The notes: generated by a model not told the origin, from the letters alone. A stretch of DNA of 64,000 nucleotides from Pararhizobium polonicum (GCF_001687365.1 NZ_LGLV01000021.1:51217-115216), one strand, 5' to 3'; shown: positions 51,140-60,094, counted from the stretch's first letter. Numbers and translations are program-made.

Positions 51140-52701
51140 TGCGCGATATCCTGATCGGGATCGATGCTGGAACCTCCGTCATCAAATCGGTCGCCTTCGA
51201 TCTCGGCGGCCGGCAGATCGCGTTCTCAGCGATCGCCAACAGCTATGAAAGCCAGGGCGGCAAGGGCGTCGTCCAGGATCTTGACCGGACCTGGGCCGAT
51301 ACTGCCAGGACGCTCGCCGATCTCGCCGACAAGGTGGAGAACCTGGCAAGCCGCGTCGCGGCGATCTCGGTGACAGGCCAAGGCGACGGGACATGGCTGA
51401 TCGACAAAAACGGTGACCCTGTCGGCAAGGGCTGGCTGTGGCTCGATGCCCGCGCCGGGGAAACGGTGGAGCGGTTGCGCGCCGACAGCGGCGATGCGGC
51501 CCGTTTTTCCCACACCGGCGCCGGCCTTGCCGCCTGCCAGATGGGCTCGCAGCTGAGATGGATTCTGGACACTGCGCCGGAGATGCTGAACGGCGCGACG
51601 ACGGGGTTTCACTGCAAGGACTGGCTCTATTTCAAGCTCACCGGACAGCGCGCGACCGATCCGTCCGAGGCCAATTTCACCTTCGGCAACTTTCGCACCC
51701 GGCAATATTCCGAGGATGTGATCGATTTTCTCGATCTCAGAAAGCAGCGATATCTGTTGCCCGAGATTGTTGACGGCGCGGCCACCCGGCATGCGCTGAG
51801 CGACAGCGCCGCCGCCCTGACCGGGCTACTGGCCGGGACGCCGGTCGTGCTCGGTTATGTCGATGTCGTCTGCACCTCGCTTGGTGCCGGTCTCTATGAG
51901 CCGGGCACCGACACCGGCTGCTCGATCATCGGCTCGACCGGTATGCATATGCGGCTGGCCACAAGCGCAGATGACGTGCAGCTCAACACGGATCTGACCG
52001 GCTATACGATGTGCCTGCCGATTCCCGGCCACTACGCGCAGATGCAGTCGAACATGGCGGCAACGCTGAACATCGACTGGATCCTGTCGCTGGCGGCAAG
52101 CGTGCTCAAGGGTATGGGCATCGTGAAAAGCAAGTCCGAGCTTCTGGGCCATGTCGAGGAGTGGCTGGCCGAAGCCAAGGAGACGTCGCTTCTTTACCAT
52201 CCCTATATCTCCGAAGCCGGCGAGCGCGGTCCGTTCGTCGATGCCTCGGCGCGGGCGTCCTTTATCGGGCTCGACATGAACCATGGCTTTGCCGATATGG
52301 TGCGGGCCGTGTTCAACGGCCTAGCGATGGCATCGCGCGATTGTTATGCGGAGATGGGGCCGCTGCCATCGCGGGTGCGGCTGACCGGCGGGGCCGCGCG
52401 CAGCGCGTCCTTGCGGCGCATTCTCGGCGGGGCGCTCGGCTGCCCGGTGCAAACCAGCGAACGCGAGGAAGCGGGTGCTGCCGGCACGGCGATGATCGCC
52501 GCCGTCTCGCTCGGCATCTACGGCTCGATGGACGATTGCGTCAAGGAATGGGTCACTCCCTATCAGCGGCAGGCGGAACCTGCCGATGCACTCATGGCGG
52601 CGCGTTTTGACGCGGCGTTTCCACTCTACAGGCAATCGCGCCTGTCCCTTCGTCCGGTCTGGCACGCCCTTTCCCACGGCTCGGCCCCGGCATCTGAATA
52701 G
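51139..52701 (+). CDS. FGGY-family carbohydrate kinase (erythritol-kinase-like)
   Basis: 520 residues; the ATG overlaps the previous stop as TGATG. The phosphate-1 motif is LIGIDAGTSVIKSVAFDLGG. The middle contains AAISVTGQGDGTWLIDKNGD and FHCKDWLYFKLTGQRATDPS. The C-terminal part has VRLTGGAARSASLRRILGGA and EEAGAAGTAMIAAVSLG. From memory the overall pattern resembles EryA-type kinases, but the downstream enzymes differ from the ery set, so no symbol is given. It probably phosphorylates the imported polyol. Confidence 0.88.
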   Translation: MRDILIGIDAGTSVIKSVAFDLGGRQIAFSAIANSYESQGGKGVVQDLDRTWADTARTLADLADKVENLASRVAAISVTGQGDGTWLIDKNGDPVGKGWLWLDARAGETVERLRADSGDAARFSHTGAGLAACQMGSQLRWILDTAPEMLNGATTGFHCKDWLYFKLTGQRATDPSEANFTFGNFRTRQYSEDVIDFLDLRKQRYLLPEIVDGAATRHALSDSAAALTGLLAGTPVVLGYVDVVCTSLGAGLYEPGTDTGCSIIGSTGMHMRLATSADDVQLNTDLTGYTMCLPIPGHYAQMQSNMAATLNIDWILSLAASVLKGMGIVKSKSELLGHVEEWLAEAKETSLLYHPYISEAGERGPFVDASARASFIGLDMNHGFADMVRAVFNGLAMASRDCYAEMGPLPSRVRLTGGAARSASLRRILGGALGCPVQTSEREEAGAAGTAMIAAVSLGIYGSMDDCVKEWVTPYQRQAEPADALMAARFDAAFPLYRQSRLSLRPVWHALSHGSAPASE

Positions 52702-52711
52702 GAAGACTGAA

Positions 52712-53749
52712 ATGAAGAAAATCGCCATCATCGGAGACCGTTTCATGCTGCCGACGGTCTTTCGCGACAAGGTCGTGGAAGCCTGTGGCGACGGCCATGA
52801 TATCCGCCTCCTCGAACAGCCCTGGCCGGACGAGCCGATGGAGCACGGATATGCCGTCGAAGGCATGGACGGGTTGAAGGAATATATGGGCAAGGCCGAC
52901 GATATCATCGATTTCGTCGGGGATGCCGAACTGGTCATCACCCAGCTTGCGCCGTTTTCGCGCGGCATGTTCTCGCGCCTGCCGGACCTGAAATTCGTTG
53001 CGGTCTCGCGCGGCGGTCCGGTCAACATCGACATGCAGGCGGCACGCGATGCCGGTGTGCTGGTCGTCAACACACCCGGCCGCAATGCCAGCGCCGTTGC
53101 CGAATTCACGCTTGGCGCCATCCTTGCCGAGACGCGGCTGATCCGCTCGGGCCACGAATCCCTGCGCAAGGGTGAGTGGCGCGGCGAATTGTACCGCGCC
53201 GACAAGACCGGCCGCGAGCTTTCCGAAATGACCGTCGGTGTCATCGGTTACGGCAATATCGGTACCAAGGTCGTGCGGCTGCTGCGTGCTTTCGGAACCA
53301 AGGTTCTGGTTCACGACCCCTATGTCCAGCTGTCGGCCGAAGACCGCAATGCCGGCGTCGAGCATGTTGCGCTGGATGATCTCCTGTCGCGCAGCGATGT
53401 GGTGACGCTGCATCCGCGGGTGACGGAGGAGACCCGCAACATCATGAACGCGGAAACGTTTGCAAAGATGAAGCCGGGTGCGATCTTCGTGAACACGGCG
53501 CGCGGACCGCTTTGCGATTACGATGCGCTTTATGAGGCCCTGGTGAACGGTCCGCTCGGTTCTGCCATGCTGGAGACGTTCGCGATCGAGCCGGTACCCG
53601 TCGACTGGCCGCTGCTGCAATTGCCGAACGTGACGCTGACGCCGCATATTGCCGGGGCTTCGGTGCGCACCGTCACCTATGCCGCCGAAATGGCCGCCGA
53701 AGAGGTGCGCCGCTACATTGCTGGCCTGCCGCCGGTCAATCCGTGCTGA
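52712..53749 (+). CDS. D-isomer-specific 2-hydroxyacid dehydrogenase
   Basis: 345 residues from ATG 52712 (AGGAAG upstream). The NAD-binding motif is VGVIGYGNIGTKVVRLLRAF. The catalytic triad is visible: Arg in FVNTARGPLCDYDALY, Glu in MLETFAIEPVP and His in LTPHIAGAS. It belongs to the SerA/glyoxylate-reductase superfamily. In this operon it would oxidise or reduce a 2-hydroxy or 2-oxo acid, which hints that the pathway passes through an aldonate rather than a plain ketose. Confidence 0.9.
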   Translation: MKKIAIIGDRFMLPTVFRDKVVEACGDGHDIRLLEQPWPDEPMEHGYAVEGMDGLKEYMGKADDIIDFVGDAELVITQLAPFSRGMFSRLPDLKFVAVSRGGPVNIDMQAARDAGVLVVNTPGRNASAVAEFTLGAILAETRLIRSGHESLRKGEWRGELYRADKTGRELSEMTVGVIGYGNIGTKVVRLLRAFGTKVLVHDPYVQLSAEDRNAGVEHVALDDLLSRSDVVTLHPRVTEETRNIMNAETFAKMKPGAIFVNTARGPLCDYDALYEALVNGPLGSAMLETFAIEPVPVDWPLLQLPNVTLTPHIAGASVRTVTYAAEMAAEEVRRYIAGLPPVNPC

Positions 53750-53759
53750 GGGCGCCGCA

Positions 53760-54416
53760 ATGACAGAGAATTACGTTCGCCAGTCGATCATCGATCATTG
53801 CCGCAAGATGAATGCGCTCGGCATCAATCAGGGCACATCCGGCAATATCAGCGCCCGTTACGAAGACCGGATGCTGATCACCCCGTCCGCTGCACCCTAT
53901 GATGAGATGACGCCGGATATGATCGCCTCGCTGCCGCTGGAGGGCGAATACGGCGTCTGGGACGGCCCGCGCAAACCCTCGACCGAATGGCGCTTTCATC
54001 TCGATATCATGAGGAGCCGGCCCGAGGTTCAGGCGGTCATCCACACCCATGCGATCTATTCGACCATCCTTGCCATTGCCCACAAGCCGATCCCGGCCTG
54101 CCACTACATGATCGCCGCCTTTGGTGGTGACGATGTGAAGGTTTGTGATTATGCGCGCTACGGCACCAAGGAGCTTTCAGACAATATCCTCAAGGCGATG
54201 GAGGGCCGCACCGCCTGCTTGATGGCCAATCACGGCATGCTCGCGACCGGCGCCAGCCTCGAAAAAGCGATGTGGGCGGCCGTCGAGCTCGAGACCATCG
54301 CCAGGCAATATTACCATTCCCTCCTGATCGGTGGCCCGGTCATCCTGCCGGAGGCGGAGATCGCCGGTGTGCTGAAGGGATTTGCGAGTTATGGATTGCA
54401 GGAGAAGCGATCGTGA
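53760..54416 (+). CDS. Class II aldolase (fuculose-phosphate aldolase/AraD-like)
   Basis: 218 residues from ATG 53760, 10 bases after the dehydrogenase. The zinc ligands of the family are visible: VIHTHAIYSTILA (HxH) and NHGMLATG (third His). Catalytic Glu lies in KPSTEWRFHLDIM, and the phosphate-binding region is INQGTSGNISARY. Length matches FucA and AraD. It would cleave, epimerise or decarboxylate a sugar phosphate made by one of the two kinases in the operon. Confidence 0.9.
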   Translation: MTENYVRQSIIDHCRKMNALGINQGTSGNISARYEDRMLITPSAAPYDEMTPDMIASLPLEGEYGVWDGPRKPSTEWRFHLDIMRSRPEVQAVIHTHAIYSTILAIAHKPIPACHYMIAAFGGDDVKVCDYARYGTKELSDNILKAMEGRTACLMANHGMLATGASLEKAMWAAVELETIARQYYHSLLIGGPVILPEAEIAGVLKGFASYGLQEKRS

Positions 54417-54456
54417 GCGGCGGCAATCGCAAGCGGCTTGAGGCATATCGGAGACA

Positions 54457-55512
54457 ATGGTGAGAAGTTCGGAATTCGAAGCCCTTCTGGATGTGTCGGC
54501 GCGGGTCGGTGCCGATCCGGCGCTGGTGCAGGCGGCGGGCGGCAATACCTCGATCAAGGAGGGCGGTACGCTCTGGATCAAGGCATCCGGCCTCTGGCTG
54601 ATGCAGGCCAGGCAACGCGATGTGATGGTGCCGGTGGCGCTCGACGCTCTTCTCGATGCCCTGGAGCGTGACGATCCATCGACAGAAAAGGCGCAGGATT
54701 TCGTCATTGCCGATCGCAATCCCTCTGGGCTGAGGCCATCGATCGAAACGACGGTGCATGCGCTGATGCCGCAGAAGGTGGTGATCCACGTGCATTGCGT
54801 CGAGACGATCGCGACCGCCGTGCAGGTCGACGGCGAGGCGATTGCCGCGTCGAAACTCGCCGGCATTGCGCATGTCTTCGTGCCCTATGCGCGTCCCGGC
54901 CTGCCGCTGGCAAAGGCCATCGCCGCGCGGATCAGGCCGGATACCAGCGTGCTTATTCTCGGCAATCACGGTCTTGCCGTCGCGGGTGAAACGGTGGCGG
55001 AAGCGGAAGCGCTGCTGGCGGTGGTTTCAAGGCGGCTGGCCTTGGCTCGCCGCAAGGCGCCGGAGGCTGATCTTTCGACCTTGTCCCGGCTGGCGGTCGG
55101 CAGTGGATACACCTTGCCGGACGATGGCCTGATCCATGATGCGGCAACAGACCTGACAAGCTGCCGGATCGCTGCCGGCGGCAGCCTCTATCCGGACCAC
55201 GTCATCTTTCTCGGCCGTGGCTCGTTTGTCGCCGCACCCGGCGATACGGCGGTTTCCATCGAGGCCCAAGCCCAAGCCGAAGGTGTTGCATTGCCGCCGG
55301 CGCTGCTGTTTCCGGGCAAGGGCGCTCTGGTCTCCAGAGAGATCAACGCCGGGGCCGCCGCCATGGCGCGCTGCCTCTCCGATGTGCTTGGCCGTATCGA
55401 TGAAGGGGCGCGTTTGCGTTATCTGACGGATGCCGAGAATGCCGAGCTTCTCGGCTGGGACGCGGAAAAATACCGGCAGGAACTGAACCGGGCCGGGAAG
55501 GCGCTGCAATGA
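54457..55512 (+). CDS. Class II aldolase/adducin-domain protein, long form
   Basis: 351 residues with CGGAG before ATG 54457. Residues 1-200 form a class II aldolase domain: QAAGGNTSIKEGGTLWIKAS, SIETTVHALMPQKVVIHVHC (Glu and HxH) and LILGNHGLAVAG. The next 150 residues (VSIEAQAQAEGVALPPALLF and on) resemble the C-terminal part of the aldolase half of bifunctional rhamnulose-phosphate aldolase/dehydrogenases, here without the dehydrogenase. It overlaps the next kinase gene by four bases. A second aldolase in the same operon is unusual. Confidence 0.82.
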   Translation: MVRSSEFEALLDVSARVGADPALVQAAGGNTSIKEGGTLWIKASGLWLMQARQRDVMVPVALDALLDALERDDPSTEKAQDFVIADRNPSGLRPSIETTVHALMPQKVVIHVHCVETIATAVQVDGEAIAASKLAGIAHVFVPYARPGLPLAKAIAARIRPDTSVLILGNHGLAVAGETVAEAEALLAVVSRRLALARRKAPEADLSTLSRLAVGSGYTLPDDGLIHDAATDLTSCRIAAGGSLYPDHVIFLGRGSFVAAPGDTAVSIEAQAQAEGVALPPALLFPGKGALVSREINAGAAAMARCLSDVLGRIDEGARLRYLTDAENAELLGWDAEKYRQELNRAGKALQ

Positions 55513-56798
55513 CCGATGCTGCAAACACGCCGCTGGTGATCGGCATCGATATCGGCACGTCCGGAGCTCGTGCCGTCGCGATGGACAGTGCCTTTGGCAT
55601 CGTTGCCTCCGGATCGTCGAGGCTGGCGGATTTTTCCGCCGATCACCGCGATCCCGTCGTCTGGTGGAAAGCGGTTCAAACGGCGCTGGGGCAGGTGCTT
55701 GATGGAATTGACCGGGCGCAGGTCAGGGCGATTGCGATCGACGGCACCTCCGGCACCATGCTGCCCGTCGGCGCCGATGGTGCGCCGCTTGCCGTGCCAA
55801 TGATGTACAACGATCCGGTCACGGATACCGATATCCTTGCCCGGATCGCGGCGCATGCCCCGCAGGACAGCGCCGCCCACGGCGCGACCTCCGGGCTTGC
55901 GAAAGTATTGACCTTTCAATCCACCCCGGATGTCTTTCGCGTCATCCATCAGGCCGACTGGCTGGCCGGTCATTTCACCGGGCTTTACGATGTTTCGGAC
56001 GAAAACAATGCATTGAAGACGGGCTATGACCCGGTATCGCGCTGCTGGCCGAAGTGGATTGACAAGACCGGCGCGCGTGCCGATCTGTTGCCGGATGTGC
56101 TTGCGGCGGGTGCACCGGTTGCGGGAATTTCAAAGGACGCAGCGGAAGCATTCGGCCTTGCCGATGACGTCACCATCGTGGCCGGGACGACGGATGGCTG
56201 TGCCTCGTTTCTGGCCACCGGCGCCGATCAGCCGGGGGACGCGGTGTCGGCGCTCGGCACGACGCTGACCGTGAAGATGCTTTCCGACCGGCCGCTGTTT
56301 GCTCCGGAATACGGGTTGTACAGTCACCGGATCGGCGACATGTGGCTGGCGGGTGGCGCCTCGAATACCGGCGGGGTGGTGCTGTCGGCGCATTTCGACA
56401 ATGACAGCATCGCCGCGCTATCGGCGGAGATCGATCCGGCGACCGATACGGGCCTCGATTATTATCCGCTGGTCAGGGATGGCGAGCGCTTTCCGGTGAA
56501 CGATCCGGCGATGAAGCCGCGCATGAGCCCGCGGCCGGGCAGCGATGCCGATTTTCTCAAGGCGATCTTCGAGGGCATCGCCAGCGTCGAGGCGCTGGCC
56601 TACCAGCGGCTCGTATCGCTCGGCAGTCCGGCCCTTCGCTCCATTCGCACAGTCGGCGGGGGCGCCAAGAACCCGGTCTGGACGGCCATCCGCAATCGGA
56701 AACTGCCCGTTCCCTTCCTGCCGGTGGCATCGGAAGAGGCTGCGGCCGGAACGGCGCGGCTTGCGCTGATCGGCGCAAGATCGGCAGGTGTCCTGTGA
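55509..56798 (+). CDS. FGGY-family carbohydrate kinase, short form (ribulokinase-like)
   Basis: 429 residues, shorter than the usual 490-520. The phosphate-1 motif is VIGIDIGTSGARAVAMDSAF. The middle has AIAIDGTSGTMLPVGADGAP and VAGTTDGCASFLATGADQPG. The C-terminal part has IRTVGGGAKNPVWTAIRNRK and EEAAAGTARLALIG. The compact form resembles the plant/cyanobacterial-type D-ribulokinase group. It overlaps both neighbours by four bases. It could act on the product of one aldolase or on a second imported substrate. Confidence 0.87.
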   Translation: MTDAANTPLVIGIDIGTSGARAVAMDSAFGIVASGSSRLADFSADHRDPVVWWKAVQTALGQVLDGIDRAQVRAIAIDGTSGTMLPVGADGAPLAVPMMYNDPVTDTDILARIAAHAPQDSAAHGATSGLAKVLTFQSTPDVFRVIHQADWLAGHFTGLYDVSDENNALKTGYDPVSRCWPKWIDKTGARADLLPDVLAAGAPVAGISKDAAEAFGLADDVTIVAGTTDGCASFLATGADQPGDAVSALGTTLTVKMLSDRPLFAPEYGLYSHRIGDMWLAGGASNTGGVVLSAHFDNDSIAALSAEIDPATDTGLDYYPLVRDGERFPVNDPAMKPRMSPRPGSDADFLKAIFEGIASVEALAYQRLVSLGSPALRSIRTVGGGAKNPVWTAIRNRKLPVPFLPVASEEAAAGTARLALIGARSAGVL

Positions 56799-57673
56799 CG
56801 GGCGGTTCGCAGGCCGTGTCCGGCATGGGCGAACTGGTCGATCGTTTCGACGCCTTTCTGATCGATCAGTTCGGCGTCCTGCGGGACGGCAAGGGGCCTT
56901 ACCCGGGGGCTGCGGAAACGCTTGTCCGCCTGAAACAATCGGGCAAGAGGATCATCATCCTGTCCAATTCCGGCAAGCGCTCGGCGGAAAATGACCGGCG
57001 TCTGGCGGCGCTTGGCTTCGATCCGGAAAGCTGGGACTGGTTTTTGACATCGGGCGAAGTGGCCTGGCGTCTCCTGTCTTTCGAAAGCCTGGAGGAAGGC
57101 GAGGGGATTGCGCGCCGATGCCTGCTGATCAGCCGCGACGGCGATACGTCGCCGCTGGATGGGCTCCCGCTGCAGCGGACCGAACGCGGCGACGACGCCG
57201 ATTTCATCCTGCTTGCGGCAAGCGAGGGCGATGTGCATCCGTTGTCCCACTACGAAGCCCTGCTGGCGCCCGCGGCAAGGCGCGGTGTGCCGTGCCTGTG
57301 CACCAATCCGGACAAGATCATGCTGACGCGGGACGGCACCGCCTTCGGGGCAGGGCGGATCGCGGAGCTTTACGAAGCGCTGGGTGGCCCGGTGCGCTGG
57401 ATCGGCAAGCCGTTTCCCGACATCTATGCGACGGCGCTCGACTTTCTCGGGGGGATCGATCCGGCGCGGATCTGCTGCATCGGCGACAGCATCGAGCACG
57501 ATATTGCCGGTGCCGCCGGTGCGGGGCTGAAGTCGATCCTGGTGACGACCGGCATTCTCGCAGCGGCTTCGGACGCGCAACGGCAGGCGCTCTTTGCCGA
57601 GCACCGCGCCATCCCGGATTTCATCCTGCCAGAATTCGTCTGGTCGGCGCCGGAGAGATCCGGCGCTGAATGA
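56795..57673 (+). CDS. HAD-superfamily class IIA sugar phosphatase-like protein (TIGR01459 type)
   Basis: 292 residues from GTG 56795, overlapping the kinase stop. Motif I is FLIDQFGVLRDG: the nucleophile Asp24 is kept, but the second Asp (position +2) is Phe. The class IIA cap lies between motifs II (IIILSNSGKRSAEN) and III/IV (WIGKPFPDIYATAL ... CCIGDSIEHDIAGAAGAG). It would remove phosphate from a sugar phosphate or a dead-end intermediate. It is the last gene of the operon; its stop directly abuts the convergent chemotaxis gene. Confidence 0.85.
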   Translation: MTGGSQAVSGMGELVDRFDAFLIDQFGVLRDGKGPYPGAAETLVRLKQSGKRIIILSNSGKRSAENDRRLAALGFDPESWDWFLTSGEVAWRLLSFESLEEGEGIARRCLLISRDGDTSPLDGLPLQRTERGDDADFILLAASEGDVHPLSHYEALLAPAARRGVPCLCTNPDKIMLTRDGTAFGAGRIAELYEALGGPVRWIGKPFPDIYATALDFLGGIDPARICCIGDSIEHDIAGAAGAGLKSILVTTGILAAASDAQRQALFAEHRAIPDFILPEFVWSAPERSGAE

Positions 57674-59404
57674 TCAGAACAGCGCGTCGGCGAAAAGCTC
57701 GTCGTCGTTCGCCATCGCCACCGGGGCTGCGGCAATGGTTCCCGCTGGGATGATGGCCTGGTGGACCGTGCGCTCCTGCGCCATCGTATAGAGCTTGAAG
57801 ATGCGGGGCCCGAGTTCGCCCAGTACGTCGCCAAGGCCGGAGACATCCGGCATGGAGTCGCCCGCGAGATCGCAGAGATTGTCGGCACAGGTGGCGAGGA
57901 CTTCGCCGAGGTCGTTCTGGAAATCGAGCTTGCTGATCGACAGTCCGATCTTGCTGGCGACTTCGCGTCCGTGTTCGGAGAGCACGGCAAGCTCGGCCTC
58001 CATGGCATTGGCCGCTGAGCGGATGTTTTCAACGGCACTGCTGAGCCGTTCTGCAAGCCCCGTCCCGCCAATGCTGTCGGCGGCGGCGATCGCTGCGGCA
58101 GCATCTTCAAAGCCGGTCAGGCCGTTGACGATGGCATCGGCGGATTCGTCGAGCTTGGCTGCAAAGAAGCGCAGTTCGGCGGTGACGACGTTGATCGACC
58201 GGCCTTCCTCGCCCATGCGGCTGCAGCGCAGGTTGGTGTTGAGCGCCATATAATGGATGTCCATCTTGACGGCGCGGATATTCTCGATGCCCTTCAAGAG
58301 GTTGGCGGCGGTGGCGGTGGTCGACTGGCTGACATGATTGGCCTGCTGGCTGGCCGTTTCGACCTGCTTGACGATGGCGTGCGCGGCCGAGACGCTTTCT
58401 TCCAGCGTCCGCATGAAATTGCCGGCTTTGCTGCCGTCCTGGCTCTGCATCTCGGCGCGCAGGTCGAGGATGTCCTGCGTGTCATGGCTGAAGCTGGCAA
58501 TGGTTTGGACGACGCTGCCGGAATCGCGCTGGAAATTCTGCACCATGTCGACCATCTGGGCGGCGGCAAGGTGGTGGACGAGGTTCTGCAGCCGGGCCTG
58601 CGAGTCGCGGTCAAGGCTGTTGCCTTCGCTACTCCCCAGAAACTCCTCCAGGATCGTCAGGGTCGATTGGACATGCTCGATGCGCTGGCGGGTGATGTCG
58701 CCGATCTGGAGCGCAGAGAGCGTGGTTGCGACCTTGCTCTGGACGCCGCGGGCAAGGAGGCCGACCTGCTTGGCGATCTCACTGAGCCTCTTGCGGTGTT
58801 CGCTGATCGTTTGCGCGTCGCGCTGCAGGGCGCCGACCACGGCCGGTACGGTCTGCTGATAGCGCTGGGCGATGCCGGAACCGAATGTCTGGGCGATCTT
58901 CAGCTCTTTTTCGAGCGCAGTGAGCTGGCCTGCGAAATTGTTGACTTCGCCGGTGCCCGAGCGGATGCGATCGAGGATTTCCTCGGCGAAGCCCGCGAAT
59001 TCGGCGATGCCTGCCCCGGTGATCTTCACGGTGACCGCGAAGGTCTGGAGATAGCGCATGGTCTCCTGCATGTCGGCGACATGCGTCTGCAGGCCCGTGC
59101 CGGCGCCGGCGAGAACCTCGAGGTTCCCTTGGCGGGTGCTTTCCAGCTGCGGCAGATCGGACAGGTTCCTGACCGTGGCGAGCAGGTCGGCGGTGGTGTC
59201 ATTGGCAGAGCCGGCATCGAGCGTCCGGGTGATGTTGTCGAGCGAGCCGAGCAGGCTGTTGAGAACATCCATCACGGCAAGCAGCACGCTGCCGCCTTCG
59301 AGAAAACGCTTCTCGACCTGGGTCCTGGCCGTTTCCAGCTTGTGGCCGATATCGGTGAGTCTGGTGGGGCCGGTCTGGTGGGCCAAAGCTGTGCTGTATG
59401 TCAA
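57674..59404 (-). CDS. Soluble methyl-accepting-chemotaxis-like coiled-coil protein
   Basis: 576 residues from TTG 59404, which has GAGGG five bases upstream; further upstream TTG codons (59416, 59455) lack such a site. No membrane helix is present. The protein is a long heptad-rich helix bundle. Residues about 386-412 match the receptor hairpin tip, but read MALNTNLRCSRMGEEGR instead of the consensus LALNAAIEAARAGE. Two segments, LQIGDITRQRIEHV and ISKLDFQNDLGEVL, recall CheZ-type motifs. It faces the CheA cluster from the other strand and probably signals to it. Confidence 0.75.
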   Translation of the reverse strand: MTYSTALAHQTGPTRLTDIGHKLETARTQVEKRFLEGGSVLLAVMDVLNSLLGSLDNITRTLDAGSANDTTADLLATVRNLSDLPQLESTRQGNLEVLAGAGTGLQTHVADMQETMRYLQTFAVTVKITGAGIAEFAGFAEEILDRIRSGTGEVNNFAGQLTALEKELKIAQTFGSGIAQRYQQTVPAVVGALQRDAQTISEHRKRLSEIAKQVGLLARGVQSKVATTLSALQIGDITRQRIEHVQSTLTILEEFLGSSEGNSLDRDSQARLQNLVHHLAAAQMVDMVQNFQRDSGSVVQTIASFSHDTQDILDLRAEMQSQDGSKAGNFMRTLEESVSAAHAIVKQVETASQQANHVSQSTTATAANLLKGIENIRAVKMDIHYMALNTNLRCSRMGEEGRSINVVTAELRFFAAKLDESADAIVNGLTGFEDAAAAIAAADSIGGTGLAERLSSAVENIRSAANAMEAELAVLSEHGREVASKIGLSISKLDFQNDLGEVLATCADNLCDLAGDSMPDVSGLGDVLGELGPRIFKLYTMAQERTVHQAIIPAGTIAAAPVAMANDDELFADALF

Positions 59405-59764
59405 AATAGCCCTCAACGCGAAACATGTGCTGTCCTGCCGGTATCCATAGGGCAAGGATGGAAATGTCTGGTTAAACCCGGGACTCGCCTACGTTGCATC
59501 ACAACCTGCGCCGTCCGGCCACAGCTTTTAGGCGAAGCGCCATCGAAGCTCTTTTTCACGACGTCAATATTTTCCGCAAGTGACTGATTATGCATCATTT
59601 TATTCCTGTAAAGTAATGTTTCTATAAAAACTTCAGGGTAAAAATTCATAGTGAACAGACTCGTAATAAGTGCATGTTTCTACAACCCGCATTTACGCCA
59701 TGTTAAGGCTGTCATGAGATTCCATTGGAGGAGGCAATAGTATTCATCGTTTCAGAGGACTGAA
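59405..59764. other. AT-rich divergent intergenic region before the chemosensory operon
   Basis: This 360-base stretch separates the minus-strand MCP-like gene from the plus-strand STAS gene. From about 59580 to 59700 it is much richer in A and T than the rest of the window. No convincing -35/-10 pair or inverted repeat was found. A small minus-strand frame (59413-59649) looks spurious. GAGGACTGAA just before 59765 is the ribosome site of the STAS gene. GGAGGAGGCA at 59728-59737 does not precede a plausible start. Confidence 0.5.
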
Positions 59765-60094
59765 ATGGACACGATATTTCATGAATATGACCTGATCGAT
59801 CTACCAGGTAAATTGAATATTAGAAATATAAATAATGTTCATGATGTGATCTATCAGAAATTAAAATCAGGAAAATCTATACTGATTTCCGTCCCCAAGA
59901 ACGCAGAGGCTGATTTAAGCTTCGTTCAGATCATTGAATCCGCAAGAATACAGGCAAAATCGTCCGGTATACATATTCTTATGTCGAACCCGGCGGAAGG
60001 ATCCGTTCTCGACGTCTTGGAGCGAGGTGGGTTCAAGGAAAGTTTCTCAGCCGAAGACAAGAAGTTCTGGCTCCATCAAGAGGCAATACAATGA
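59765..60094 (+). CDS. STAS-domain protein of the chemosensory operon
   Basis: 109 residues: LPGKLNIRNINNVHDVIYQK, then ISVPKNAEADLSFVQIIESA, then VLDVLERGGFKESFSAEDKK. This fits an anti-sigma-factor-antagonist (STAS) fold, although the usual phosphorylatable Ser site reads ADLSFVQ. The gene is visibly AT-rich (AAA, ATA and AAT codons), unlike its neighbours. It overlaps the receiver gene by four bases (ATGA), so it belongs to the operon. STAS proteins occur in some chemosensory arrays; its partner here is not known. Confidence 0.78.
   Translation: MDTIFHEYDLIDLPGKLNIRNINNVHDVIYQKLKSGKSILISVPKNAEADLSFVQIIESARIQAKSSGIHILMSNPAEGSVLDVLERGGFKESFSAEDKKFWLHQEAIQ

Noticed and set aside
59413..59649. 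78-codon minus-strand frame upstream of the MCP-like gene
   Set aside because: No ribosome site, Arg-rich low-complexity product, and it ends just before the better-supported TTG start at 59404.
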